Shown here one piece after another: positions 26,201-33,200 of a stretch of 33,774 bases of DNA. Numbering within the stretch: position 1 is the stretch's first letter; each line of letters begins with the position of its first letter. This DNA is from Candidatus Woesearchaeota archaeon (GTDB taxonomy: Archaea > Nanobdellota > Nanobdellia > Woesearchaeales > UBA10200). The DNA lies in NCBI GenBank assembly GCA_013331615.1, contig DUGA01000048.1, forward strand, positions 1 to 33,774. The letters are read 5' to 3'. A program made the position numbers and the translations under genes. Under the pieces are notes generated by a model. The model did no database searches, was not told the origin of the DNA, and was given only the letters and a program-made list of their open reading frames with translations.

Positions 26201-29200
26201 AGCTTCCAAAGAGACGGCACTGCTACCGATGAGATTATTGTTAGCATAGAGATCCACTATTGCATTGTCTGCATTAGCGCCGCCTATATTGCTAATGTTT
26301 ACAGTAAATGTAATATTAGCAGGGTTAATCTGCCAGTTTAAATAACTAGGAATCAGATCTGCCTCAACTGTTGCCACACTTACGTCAAATGCCTTAAGAT
26401 TATTTAAGTAATCATTTTCAACGAGATTAAAGTCATCATTTAATACTATTTTTATAACGTGTTTTCCCGCTGCTAAGTTAAGGCTGACAGGCACTATCTT
26501 CTCATCATTATGCGCAACATCTATATTTAATGATTGAACAACAATATCATCAACAAGTATGTCCACTTTAGCATTGGTTGCATCTAGTTGCCCATTATTG
26601 CCTAAGATGATATTAATTGCATTAGATCCTTGGATAAGATAACCATAATTAATATCTTTTACAGATAAATCTGCATTATTGTTGCTTGTAAACAACCAGT
26701 TCATCATATTTTGCATCATTGCATAAAAAATTACAGGATCTAATTCAGATAAGCTAAATCCAAAAGTCACAACCTTAGATCTATCAGAATTATATGCCAC
26801 TATTGAAGATGCTGCATCATTCCATTTGCCCAATTCTCTTGCACCATCCATCGGAGCCAGTGAAGTGCCAGAAGCATCAAGCATTATCTGATCTAGCTGC
26901 AAGCCTTTAAAGAGGGGATGAGGATAAGTGCCAATAATTTGACCTGTATTATTTTCATCAAACTCTAATTTCTTATCAAAATTGGCTTTAGTTACCTTAG
27001 TAAAATTATCATTAAACCTGTTATCGTAAACAATATTAGAGCCTTCTACAACTAAGTTTCCTCCTGCTCCAAGGTATTCCAATAATAATCCAGAATCTGA
27101 TTCTGAAAGAGGCGTGTTCGCACGAGTTCCTGTGCTTAATATTGCAGCAGTAAACTTATTAAGATAACCTAGACTAGGCATATCTGACTTTAATTTATTC
27201 CAAGAGGAGACACAGTAATTGCCAGCTAAGCCGTCACTAAATAATGTGGTGTAATTTCCTAACTCAGTAGATATGATCAATACACCTGGCTTTGAGCAAT
27301 CATTGACTCTAAAGCTAGCAGTATTAGATGTTGCACAAAGATTAGTACTGTCACATACATCAAAATTGAAGGTATAATCTCCTGTTTTTGATGTATCTTC
27401 ATATGTTGCGACCAATGTTAAAGCACCACCATACTTTGTAAATTGTTTTGCAGGCAAATCATGGGTTATGCCATCAGTATCTCTTAGATGCAATAATGCA
27501 GTTACATTACTTAGCTCATATACTTCAACTTCTATTAATGCAGGATCGTTTTTATTTAGGCTGTTTTTAAAAGTGATATCGCCTATGACTGGATCTGCCT
27601 GGTCTATGAGATAGAAAGTCTTTTCTTTTATCAGCGAATAACCGTCATAAGTAGCAATAATCCGTATCTGTTTCTCGCCTAAATCTGCATCAGCAGTCCA
27701 GTTAAACTCTATCACAAGCCCAGATTGCGGATCAACTGTATTATTCTGCTTATTGATAGACGCAACCATCAGATTATTATCTAGAATCTGCGCTTCAGTC
27801 ATCACATTAATGGCTGAATTGCCGTCATTCTTTAATATTGCCTGTAAGGTCAATGTGCCATTATGTGGAATATGCTGCGGAATTATAATCTGGTCAACAT
27901 AGCCCTCTTTTGAGTTGAATTTGAACACATCAAATGATTTTTCAACTGTAAAAATTCTGCCATATCTATCAGTGATAGAAATAGTCATTGTATATAAGCC
28001 AATTTCATCTGTCTCTTGATAAATCGCCTTCCACGAATTAGAAGAGATGCTAGTGTAATCAACATTTGTTTTTTGCTGTGAAGGCTTGGCAACAACCATA
28101 GAAATATTAGAGATATCACTTGAGCTGGTGTTGACAAATACTTGTACATCACTATGCAAGTATACTATTTCTGGATATGTGATATTATAATCTTTCTTAG
28201 TATCCAGATAAGCTGAGAATAAATCTGCAACATTAACTATTCCTGAGCCATATTTAATATCTTTGCCAGGATCACCTTTAGGAGCAGCAGTGGCTTCAAG
28301 CAAACTCTTAACTTCTCTAGGGGTTAAGCTTTTGTTCATCTGCAGCAATAAAGCAACTACCCCAGAAACATGCGGAGTAGCCATGCTGGTCCCATCAGCT
28401 TTATAATATATGTTGTCTACAATATTAGAGCCAGGTATATACCCACGTTGACCCAGATACATATCAGTCCCAGCTGCTCTTGCTGCAACAATATTTACTC
28501 CAGGAGCCACAACATCTGGCTTAATATAAGACCCATAATTATATCCGCTTGAGAATATTGCCCAGTTATTTGATTTGTCTACTGCACCAACTGTTATCGC
28601 TTCTTCAGTATTCGCAGGAGAAACTGCTACATTATATCCTGCATTGCCAGAGGCAATAACTACAGTAACATTATTTGCAATAGCATCTCTTACTGCATCA
28701 TTTAATAGGCCGTCTTCATTAATAGTTTTTCCAAGACTCATAGAGATTACATTTGCACCTGAATTTACTGCCCAATTAATCGCTGCAATTATCCATTCAT
28801 CATCAGCATTATGATTACCAAATACTTTTGCTGCTAAAATCTCAGCTTCTGGAGCAACTCCCCTATAGCGAGTACCATTTCCTGCAATTGTTCCTGCAAC
28901 ATGAGTACCATGACCGCCTGTATCTGTAGCGATTGAATCACTGTCACCATCACCATTTTCAATGCCATCATAGCCAATAGATGTTGGCGGTACAAAATCA
29001 TTTTCAGCTATAACTCTTCCACGAAGATCCAAATGATTCTTATCAACTCCTGAATCAATAACAGCTACTTTTATTCCTTTGCCTGTATAATTTAATTGCC
29101 ATGCAGAAGGAGCACTTATCTGAGGAACACTCTGGTCTAGCAACAGATGGTATTCTGTTACAGGCCAGACGCTATCAATACTTTGATCTTGAGATATGCT

Positions 29201-29563
29201 TCTTAGCTTAGAGACAGGCATAGATGCAGAAACTACATCACCTAACTTAAATTGCCCTTTTACGATGCCGCCTTGTTTTGAGATAGCATCTGCTACTTTT
29301 TTCAGATTATTTTCGTCTGTAACTTTTATCAAGACATCAATTTTTGGGCCAGAGTCAATATAATTAAAAAATGTTTTTATGAAGCTATTGCTATGCTCTG
29401 CATTGTTAAGCTTTTCTTGCTTTTCTAACTTATTTAGCAGATCATTATGGATCTTTCCATTAAAGTTATCTTTTCTCAGTGCAAGAACCTGTGTAGATAG
29501 AGACATGACTACTAAAAGGATCAATAAGATTTTCAAGCAGTTGATTAAGTTGTTATGCTTCAT
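17294..29563 (-). CDS. Giant secreted subtilisin-like protease with cadherin-like repeats (4089 residues)
   Basis: Signal peptide at residues 1-29; I9-like propeptide about 73-140; S8 catalytic domain about 150-450 with Asp170 (VAVIDSGVD), His218 (GGHGTHVAG), oxyanion Asn307 (ASGNAG) and Ser393 (GTSMATPHVSG), all intact. Then Ig-like sandwiches, a GATase-like alpha/beta domain (758-957), two CARDB domains (963-1168), and a second GATase-like domain (1173-1378). After residue 1386 come 19 cadherin-like repeats of about 86-90 residues (NRAPVL...ATDPDND...IND-RF...FTWQT...ATDG-LSD). They sit in blocks of 7, 8 and 4, each closed by an Ig-like domain split by a six-cysteine insert; the last two blocks also have a PKD-like domain. 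No C-terminal anchor is seen. The start overlaps the upstream gene by 11 bases (ATGAAGCATAA). Likely an extracellular protease/adhesin; substrate unknown. Confidence 0.9.
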   Translation of the reverse strand: MKHNNLINCLKILLILLVVMSLSTQVLALRKDNFNGKIHNDLLNKLEKQEKLNNAEHSNSFIKTFFNYIDSGPKIDVLIKVTDENNLKKVADAISKQGGIVKGQFKLGDVVSASMPVSKLRSISQDQSIDSVWPVTEYHLLLDQSVPQISAPSAWQLNYTGKGIKVAVIDSGVDKNHLDLRGRVIAENDFVPPTSIGYDGIENGDGDSDSIATDTGGHGTHVAGTIAGNGTRYRGVAPEAEILAAKVFGNHNADDEWIIAAINWAVNSGANVISMSLGKTINEDGLLNDAVRDAIANNVTVVIASGNAGYNVAVSPANTEEAITVGAVDKSNNWAIFSSGYNYGSYIKPDVVAPGVNIVAARAAGTDMYLGQRGYIPGSNIVDNIYYKADGTSMATPHVSGVVALLLQMNKSLTPREVKSLLEATAAPKGDPGKDIKYGSGIVNVADLFSAYLDTKKDYNITYPEIVYLHSDVQVFVNTSSSDISNISMVVAKPSQQKTNVDYTSISSNSWKAIYQETDEIGLYTMTISITDRYGRIFTVEKSFDVFKFNSKEGYVDQIIIPQHIPHNGTLTLQAILKNDGNSAINVMTEAQILDNNLMVASINKQNNTVDPQSGLVIEFNWTADADLGEKQIRIIATYDGYSLIKEKTFYLIDQADPVIGDITFKNSLNKNDPALIEVEVYELSNVTALLHLRDTDGITHDLPAKQFTKYGGALTLVATYEDTSKTGDYTFNFDVCDSTNLCATSNTASFRVNDCSKPGVLIISTELGNYTTLFSDGLAGNYCVSSWNKLKSDMPSLGYLNKFTAAILSTGTRANTPLSESDSGLLLEYLGAGGNLVVEGSNIVYDNRFNDNFTKVTKANFDKKLEFDENNTGQIIGTYPHPLFKGLQLDQIMLDASGTSLAPMDGARELGKWNDAASSIVAYNSDRSKVVTFGFSLSELDPVIFYAMMQNMMNWLFTSNNNADLSVKDINYGYLIQGSNAINIILGNNGQLDATNAKVDILVDDIVVQSLNIDVAHNDEKIVPVSLNLAAGKHVIKIVLNDDFNLVENDYLNNLKAFDVSVATVEADLIPSYLNWQINPANITFTVNISNIGGANADNAIVDLYANNNLIGSSAVSLEAGKSAVTNSYLQVDKNINEIFNVTVVVNQNHQIIESDYSNNLLSSKLYLCNKSKVFIVEDSDASESLTNYSSSLEKIDSVLKESGYCTTTWKENEKGTPSLANLDGYDLVIWSAGSYWDGVINNNDTELLYNYTGNILFEGADIAFDHKKDDFLANYLHAVFDSDIAIENNLTLNLSNHTIFKDIPELKFNKSRGSYPDSVIPIGNSTSLAQWNNSNSAILSFKNGTTNLLYFAFSVNSIDNDESSRRLITNAVEYLTYKEFIPNNPPILNAINDITVDEDNLVIITAVALDPDGDILNYSINDTRFNDSDDANNVFTWQTTYSDAGIYFVNVTASDGESSDSKIVKITVNNVNRAPALNNLPDLDINETEVALITAIATDLDGDSITYSVNDTRFTQQDNLFGWLTTYSDSGVYNIKITATDGTSSDSKVFRLSVSNVNRKPTLAALSDINIDENQLVTITASATDQDNDAITYTINDSRFTQTNNIFTWQTDYTSMGTYNLNVTVTDGNLSDSKTFKVTVNNINRKPALDIIADATFSENSLIIITASATDADNDALTYAINDSRFVQDNVNKNKFTWQTSYVDAGIYNLLITVSDGSLSDSKTFKVTVNNVNRAPVLNTISDLLVNENQLATITASATDSDNDALTYTINDTRFTQDIINKNIFTWTPGYDDAGVYNIKITATDGTSSDSKTFKVTVNNLNRAPVLAAISDSYVNENELVSITASATDPDNDELTYSINDSRFVQDILNKNIFTWQTTYTDSGTYTVKITATDGTLSDTKTFKVTVNNLNRAPVLAAISDISVNEAELVTITASAADPDGDFLTYSINDGRFTKNVGTTNIFTWQTDYNSKGTYNLAVTVNDGSLSDTKTFTVYVSDTNRLPSVNSVSISPEIVYSNDTLTCLYQFTDADGDIDLSTVNWYVNENHVQSGKEIYQEAAEEYSFEGNYMYVNYAKHPEADSASWKVKHGGLATYDIQLPQACFDSSDTLQLRIYSNFTVSKIASSYPECYTGRDWITIGKRSSADDGYSNCTSSYFTLDSNKAYDGSWTTYITNVLGIWERRNPKASCAANIYEEAITWKKGSILLTPDLLSPNSNVSCKVVPNDGKAEGIPVEDSINILNRAPVLTEIDDMALDENSLVIITLTRADSDNDAITYAINDTRFIQDSINKNIFTWQTTYNDAGTYNIKITATDGTLSDTKTFKVTINNANRAIVLDNIPDININETEIALITAHATDLDGDSISYSINDSRFTQQDNLFGWQTSYTDAGTYNLKITATDGTATDTKAFMLTVKNVNRNPVLAPLSDIAVDESQLVTITAAATDQDNDELTYSINDTRFVKSSSANNIFTWQTSYNDAGIYNLKLTATDLTDSDSKVFRLNVSNVNRKPTLAALSDIAVDESQLVTITAAATDPDNDAITYAINDTRFVKSSSANNVFTWQTTYDDAGTYNIKIFATDGTLSDSQTLKVTVNNVNRAPVLQSITDMTLDEGNLAEIFLSATDPDGQAIIYTINDSRFIYSSNRFTRQLTYEDAGEYNLKITASDSSLSDTKTLKVTVNNVNRAPVLNAISDLSVSENQLVTITASATDPDNDAITYSINDSRFTQDSINKNRYTWQTSYDDAGTYNIKIFATDGTLSDSKTLKVSVNNFNRAPVLNQISDLTVSENQLATIIALATDPDNNTLTFSINDSRFIQDDNSNNLFTWQTSYDNAGVYNIKITATDGTLSDSKILKITVNNINRAPSLEPITNIVKNEADEIVIVLAATDPDNDALIYSANDSRFIQNRNFFTWQTTYSDSGQYNVKFSVTDGIESVSKTATLTINNINRAPVLVSAAPQSDYQESEDNMIEFTPQFTDPDGDTLTYSWHINNILIDETSSKLTQYYDYDSTGRYSIRVTATDGSLAATNDWSLAITNKNRLPVISNIATQPITLSPGLQSCSYDYYDADGDKDYSQVKWQVNDAEVEVGYDVYQEDADAYSFADNFFYATYGKPAEASAAVWKVRHGGLNPYEIEVPASCFNNSKNLQLRIFSQSAFINRQRIALSYPQCFDGGWKNIGELNTVSGKSYTCAGFISQNTDKASDGNWDTYITNDFGSWQRSNTRTACAANIYEESITWHTTNNVINMSMYTQQNVSCVILVSDGYDNSSVIGDSPVPSEPIRNNSGNAPGNETAAPNLTLPNTQPVLEPIADRIINENERIVITVNADDSEGEALQYSINDTRFVQDSMIKNVFTWQTTYTDAGTYNLQITVSDGHLSDSKAFKVTVNNVNRAPMLATINDLTLSENSLATITASATDPDNDAITYTINNTRFVKNSSSNNIFTWQTSYDDAGIYNLKIIATDGALEVYQNIKVTIENTNRAPIIEIISPINRIPGDSIFVTINATDLDNDLLSYAINDSRFSKTDNQFSWYTSKSDQGTYNFLVTVSDGNVFSTMPFNVILTPNPNSPPTLSIINDLSAEVNTEIIINASASDPDDDRLIYTINDSRFTQNSLTQNYALFAWTPQINDVGSYNFKITVSDGEFEDSTTFKVTVNASPQPPAPPEPPLLPEPPADNPGNITANPDNSTDPMNETDDLLPETPPAPPADNPPIENPPMPEPPARINHPPILQTRMPSSIDINVDEDSFVAFNIEYSDTDGDNLTYSWYSDNILIDESSEGINSDANSATNPAALTKYYGYESAGQHQITSVVSDGEFSSTISWAINVQDKNRLPSVTDVELTASSRYTDLISCTYDYHDADRDADRSTLKWYVDNVEVPVGYNIYQESADTYLIEGNYFYMDYIKPSEADSAVWKVKHGGLEAYEIRIPQSCFDYNDTIDNADNYNTDKLKLRIYAESKRVDRQSISLSYPQCYDGEWQDIGQRNANSGRFYFCPGYYIQQEDKAYDGNWDTYQTNDYGRWQRRDIKKDCAANVYEEAITWHTKNNVINKSLYLNKDNTGNNPPIGANLSCSIIPYDNKDYGTIESATIILT
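17297..18082 (-). repeat. Split-Ig six-cysteine module, copy 3 (C-terminal)
   Basis: Begins NRLPSVTDVELT and runs to the protein end. Cysteines at ISCTYDY, QSCFDYN, YPQCYDG, YFCPGY, KDCAANV and LSCSIIP. Conserved SAVWKVKHGG, KAYDGNWDTYQTND, YEEAITWHT. An extra Asn/Asp-rich loop follows the second cysteine. Confidence 0.75.
18400..18614 (-). repeat. Proline-rich linker coding region
   Basis: Encodes repeated PPAPPEPP, LLPEPPADNP and ENPPMPEPPA with Asn/Thr-rich spacers: an extended, probably glycosylated stalk between block 3 and the last PKD-like domain. Confidence 0.7.
18615..19667 (-). repeat. Cadherin-like repeat block 3 (4 units)
   Basis: Four more divergent units from NTQPVLEPIAD to TTFKVTVNA. 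DNA of the second unit (about 19200-19290) is nearly identical to a block-2 unit (about 22100-22200), so exchange has crossed blocks. Confidence 0.8.
19735..20455 (-). repeat. Split-Ig six-cysteine module, copy 2
   Basis: Begins NRLPVISNIATQ. Cysteines at QSCSYDY, ASCFNNS, YPQCFDG, YTCAGF, TACAANI and VSCVIL match the other copies. Conserved AAVWKVRHGG, KASDGNWDTYITND, YEESITWHT. Confidence 0.75.
20456..20734 (-). repeat. PKD-like domain before split-Ig module 2
   Basis: Reads NRAPVLVSAAPQ..., FTDPDGDTLTYSWHINN and a YYDYDSTGRYSIRVTATDGS end, a PKD/Ig-type sandwich distinct from the NDxRF units. A second copy is at about 18083-18400. Confidence 0.6.
21963..22021 (-). repeat. 59-bp exact direct repeat, copy A
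   Basis: Identical base for base to 22230-22288, offset 267 bp (89 codons, one repeat unit). Encodes the ATDxDND-preceding VDESQLVTITAAATD segment. Confidence 0.85.
22230..22288 (-). repeat. 59-bp exact direct repeat, copy B
   Basis: Second copy of 21963-22021; silent sites are also identical, which implies a recent duplication or gene conversion. Confidence 0.85.
22835..23560 (-). repeat. Split-Ig six-cysteine module, copy 1
   Basis: Begins NRLPSVNSVSISPEI and shows C at LTCLYQF, QACFDSS, YPECYTG, SNCTSS, ASCAANI and VSCKVVP. Between strands of an Ig-like domain (DADGDIDLSTVNWYVN ... CKVVPNDG) lies an insert with SASWKVKHGG, KAYDGSWTTYITN and YEEAITW. Confidence 0.75.
23561..25408 (-). repeat. 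Cadherin-like repeat block 1 (7 units)
   Basis: Seven tandem units of about 86-90 codons, each starting near NRAPVL or NRKPTL and ending in TFKVTVNN. The acidic TDPDND and NDxRF motifs suggest Ca-binding turns. The block is closed by split-Ig module 1. Confidence 0.85.
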
Positions 29564-30251
29564 TTTTTGGGGTCATATCATCGCAATAAATCTTTTCCGT
29601 CTTCAGATCATAATAACACCTGCCTTCTGCATCCATCTTAAACACGCAAAAGTTGTTTGTTATATTTTCATACTGTTGCTTAGTTAATTCCTTGAATAAA
29701 TTGCTAATTTTTGATGCAATCTCATATTCCTTTTTTATAGAATTATATCTCTCATTATCTTTAACACTGCCCTCTTTCCTTAATTGTTTAAGTAGAGTAA
29801 TAAGCAATAACAGTAACCCTGGATTGATAAATACATATTTAACTACAAAACCTGTTTTAAGAATCCAATCTAACCCCTTCCGTATAATCCCATCTTGTTT
29901 AATCCCTGATGTTCTAGCGGCATTTAACATCTCAAAATAAGATGCATCATAATTTTTTAGTTCTATAATCGCTAGAGAAACATAAATCCTAAATAGGTAA
30001 GACATAATCTGCATCTTATATCCTTCGTTCATTAAATATCCATATTGTTGCATAAATGCTTCATTCTTTGTAATCTCATCTTGGATATGCTCACGTACCT
30101 CTCTCAAATCCTCTTTATTTTCGTTCTTATTCTTGAGAGTAATCTTAATTTTAGCTAATAATTTTTTGTCTAATCTATAAAAAAATCTAACTAGTATTAA
30201 CCCTAAATATATCTCCTTATTCTCAGTTTCAAATTCGATATTTCTTCTCAT
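29553..30251 (-). CDS. Single-span membrane protein between zincin and subtilase genes; possible partner or immunity protein
   Basis: A 232-residue protein with no signal peptide. Residues 1-130 are charged and helical (KIKITLKNKNENKEDLREV; YLFRIYVSLAIIELKNY). A hydrophobic stretch near 136-157 (FVVKYVFINPGLLLLLITLL) is a likely transmembrane helix, followed by a Lys/Glu-rich helical segment and a short Cys-containing end (NNFCVF, GRCYYD, IYCDD). I do not recognise a family. It starts 22 bases after the zincin stop behind GAGGGGATC. It ends by overlapping the subtilase start by 11 bases, so all three genes are one translationally linked operon. Placement directly behind a toxin-like gene suggests an immunity or assembly partner; that is inference from position only. 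Confidence 0.75.
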   Translation of the reverse strand: MRRNIEFETENKEIYLGLILVRFFYRLDKKLLAKIKITLKNKNENKEDLREVREHIQDEITKNEAFMQQYGYLMNEGYKMQIMSYLFRIYVSLAIIELKNYDASYFEMLNAARTSGIKQDGIIRKGLDWILKTGFVVKYVFINPGLLLLLITLLKQLRKEGSVKDNERYNSIKKEYEIASKISNLFKELTKQQYENITNNFCVFKMDAEGRCYYDLKTEKIYCDDMTPKNEA

Positions 30252-30253
30252 TA

Positions 30254-30262
30254 GATCCCCTC
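30254..30262 (-). promoter_or_regulatory. Shine-Dalgarno of the 232-residue gene
   Basis: The minus strand reads GAGGGGATC just before ATG 30251, close to the archaeal consensus GGAGGTGATC. It lies in the 22-base gap after the zincin stop. Confidence 0.55.
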
Positions 30263-30273
30263 ATTAGATGTTA

Positions 30274-33200
30274 TTAGCCCATATTTTTGGTTTCTTCAGC
30301 AATCAGATTTACCATTCTCTTATATTCAGCTGGGTCAGTAACTACTGCAGTGTCTTCATATAATTTAACAAGCGTATTTGTTTTAGTAATTACTTCATCA
30401 CAGAGATATGGAAAACAATCAAATGTTCTTATCATATTATCAAATTCAGTTAAGGACATTATCCCAGAATCTCTATATGAGAGTTTAATCCATGCTAGTT
30501 GGTCAAAGTTTCTGTTTTTTATTCTTTTTTCTATTTCTTGTCTTGCCATTTTTCTCAAAAAGGTTTTTTTCATTGTATCTTTAAATCTTGTTTTTTCTGT
30601 TGAGAAGAACCTGTTTATGCCTAGATTATTTGTTTCAAATTCATCAAAGTATTTTACATTGTCATAGGTATACGCCGGAGTTAAGATATCTTCGATATCA
30701 ATGCCTCTGTACAACATTTTCTTTTTGTGTAATAATTCATGTCCAATCGTAAAATCCAGTATTAAATCAGGATCATATCTTACCTCATTTAAATTGTATA
30801 CAATTTTGTCAGAAATTGGGTAAAATGCACTCTGGTCAGTATACTTAAAGGAGATTTCTGGCAAATCTTTACCAGGTTTTAAACTTAAATCATCTGCAAA
30901 TCTTATTATGCTTTCATCTAATTGGGTGACATATTTAACCTTAGAAGCATCTTTTAATATTTCTACTGACCCATCATATTTAGCAACAAATGTGAATACA
31001 TTTTGCAAGACAGTATCATCAACACCGCTTTGCTTCAGAATTTTATATAATACCTCATCACCTAATTTATCAAACGTTCTGACCAATCCGGCTTTTGCCT
31101 CTGCAATATGCTCCCATGCTGCAAACAATCTGTCTATCTTTGCCTTGACTACTACATCACTCACTTTGCTTAATAGTTTAGCAAGGGCATCATCCCAAAT
31201 TCTTATACAATCTTGGACACTCTGCGGAGTTACTGTTGCGCCTGCAGGAACTAATTTACAGACTTTAGTATAATATTCAGTAAGATCAGAGACGCTGCTA
31301 GACATAGTTTTAATGAAATCATCACTCTTGCCAACAAACCATTCTGCCCCCCTATGCTTGGCTAACCTAGCCAACCCATCGACAAGCTTATCACCCCATT
31401 TGGATGCTACAGCCCATATTTTTAATTCACCGACTGTTTTAGCAACCGCACCGCCATATTTCAGGGAGATGTCTGCAATCAATCTTGCTCCTTCAGTTGC
31501 AACTCTGCCAATCTTAGTGCCTTTTGAGATTGCGCTAAATATTTTGCCTGCTTTTGCGATTACAAGTTCAATAAGAAGTATTTGTTCTATGATGTAACCT
31601 ATAATATACCCAAAATAAAATGATGACTGGAAAGAGGCATATTCATCACTTGGGCCATATATGCCAAGCAAACTTAAGAACCATCTGCCTTGTTCAAATA
31701 TGCCTATGCTAACATCATGTACAACATCTCCCAAATTGCTGAATAATGTGCCGAGACCTTCCCATAATTTGCCTAAAAAGTCTGTAACTTTGTCGACATC
31801 AGCGCCTTTCCAAAACAAATACCATAATGCTTCCAAAATCATCTTACCTAAGTCAAAAAGGCCAACTGCATCATCTTTTATACCATTGCCTACACCAAAT
31901 AAAATCCCTACAAGCTGACCTGCGCATCCAGCTAAAATAGGAAATACACCAGTAACACCTGTATCTTTATCTTTTATGAAATAAATAACATTCGCGCCAT
32001 ACTGAACATATTTTACACTATCACTATTAAGAAGCATTGGCTTCATAGTTTTCTGATTAGAAACTAGTTTATCATCAGGAATATTAACTGAATCCAATAG
32101 TTGTCCTATAGAAACGCTATCTTTATTTACAAACATCTGATTAAAAGACTCTGAATTATATGATTTAATTTTGGTAATCATTGAATCAACTTCAGATTCA
32201 CTAAACCATCCAGAAAATAATGCTGTATAATCAAAACAACCATGTGCAACATGTCCAGGCATTAAGAAATAGGTTAGGTCTTTACTGGAATCCAATGGGT
32301 CTAAGCCCATCACTGTCTCATCATAATCATTTAATCCATCTGCATCTGAATCTACTGTAGCTAAATCACACGCGCATTCAAAATACATATATTTATTTCC
32401 ATCGATATTTTGCCTTTTCGAGTCACAAAAATTCTGATCTGGACATCTTACCTTAACTTCTTTGACACCATAGCTTGTTGTAAATGTGAACTTACCATCT
32501 GAGCCTGTACTGCCACGAAGTTCGTTGTCTAACAATACTTTTGCATTTCTAAGAGGCCTCTTATAATCATTTGTATTGACAACATCTACATTAATTCTAG
32601 CGATAGGAGAGATGCAATCACTATTGCATATTTGCCAAGTTTCACCATTATTGCAAATCCCGTCGCCACAATATTCAATTATTCTTTGAGTGACTGTTAG
32701 GCTTTGAGTCTTTACATTATTATTCTCACTTGTTTCTGAGATATAATTATCTGTATCAATTATATTCTTCAGGGTATAAGTTCCTGCGCTTAATTGTATG
32801 CCTGATCTTTCACAATAGTAGTTTGTATTTGGAAGTATCTCAATATTTGAGTTGCATGTTTGATATAATTCATTATTGAGATATAATTTATAATTAAAAG
32901 GTGCACTTATAGTATCAGGGCCATTATTGACCATAGAATACCTGATGGTGATTGAATCAGAATTATAAGGACTACTGGGATTTACAGTAAAATCAGAAGC
33001 GACAAGATCGTATTGCTTTAATGCACCTACGCTCATGCTTTGCGTCTTTACATTATTATTTTCGTTAGTTTCGCCTATATTATTATCTGCATCAACAACA
33101 TTCTTAATAGTGTATATGCCGGAAGTTAGACGTATGTTAGTTCTATCACAATAATAAGTGTAACCTGCTAAAGCACTATTAAGATTACATGTTTGATAGA

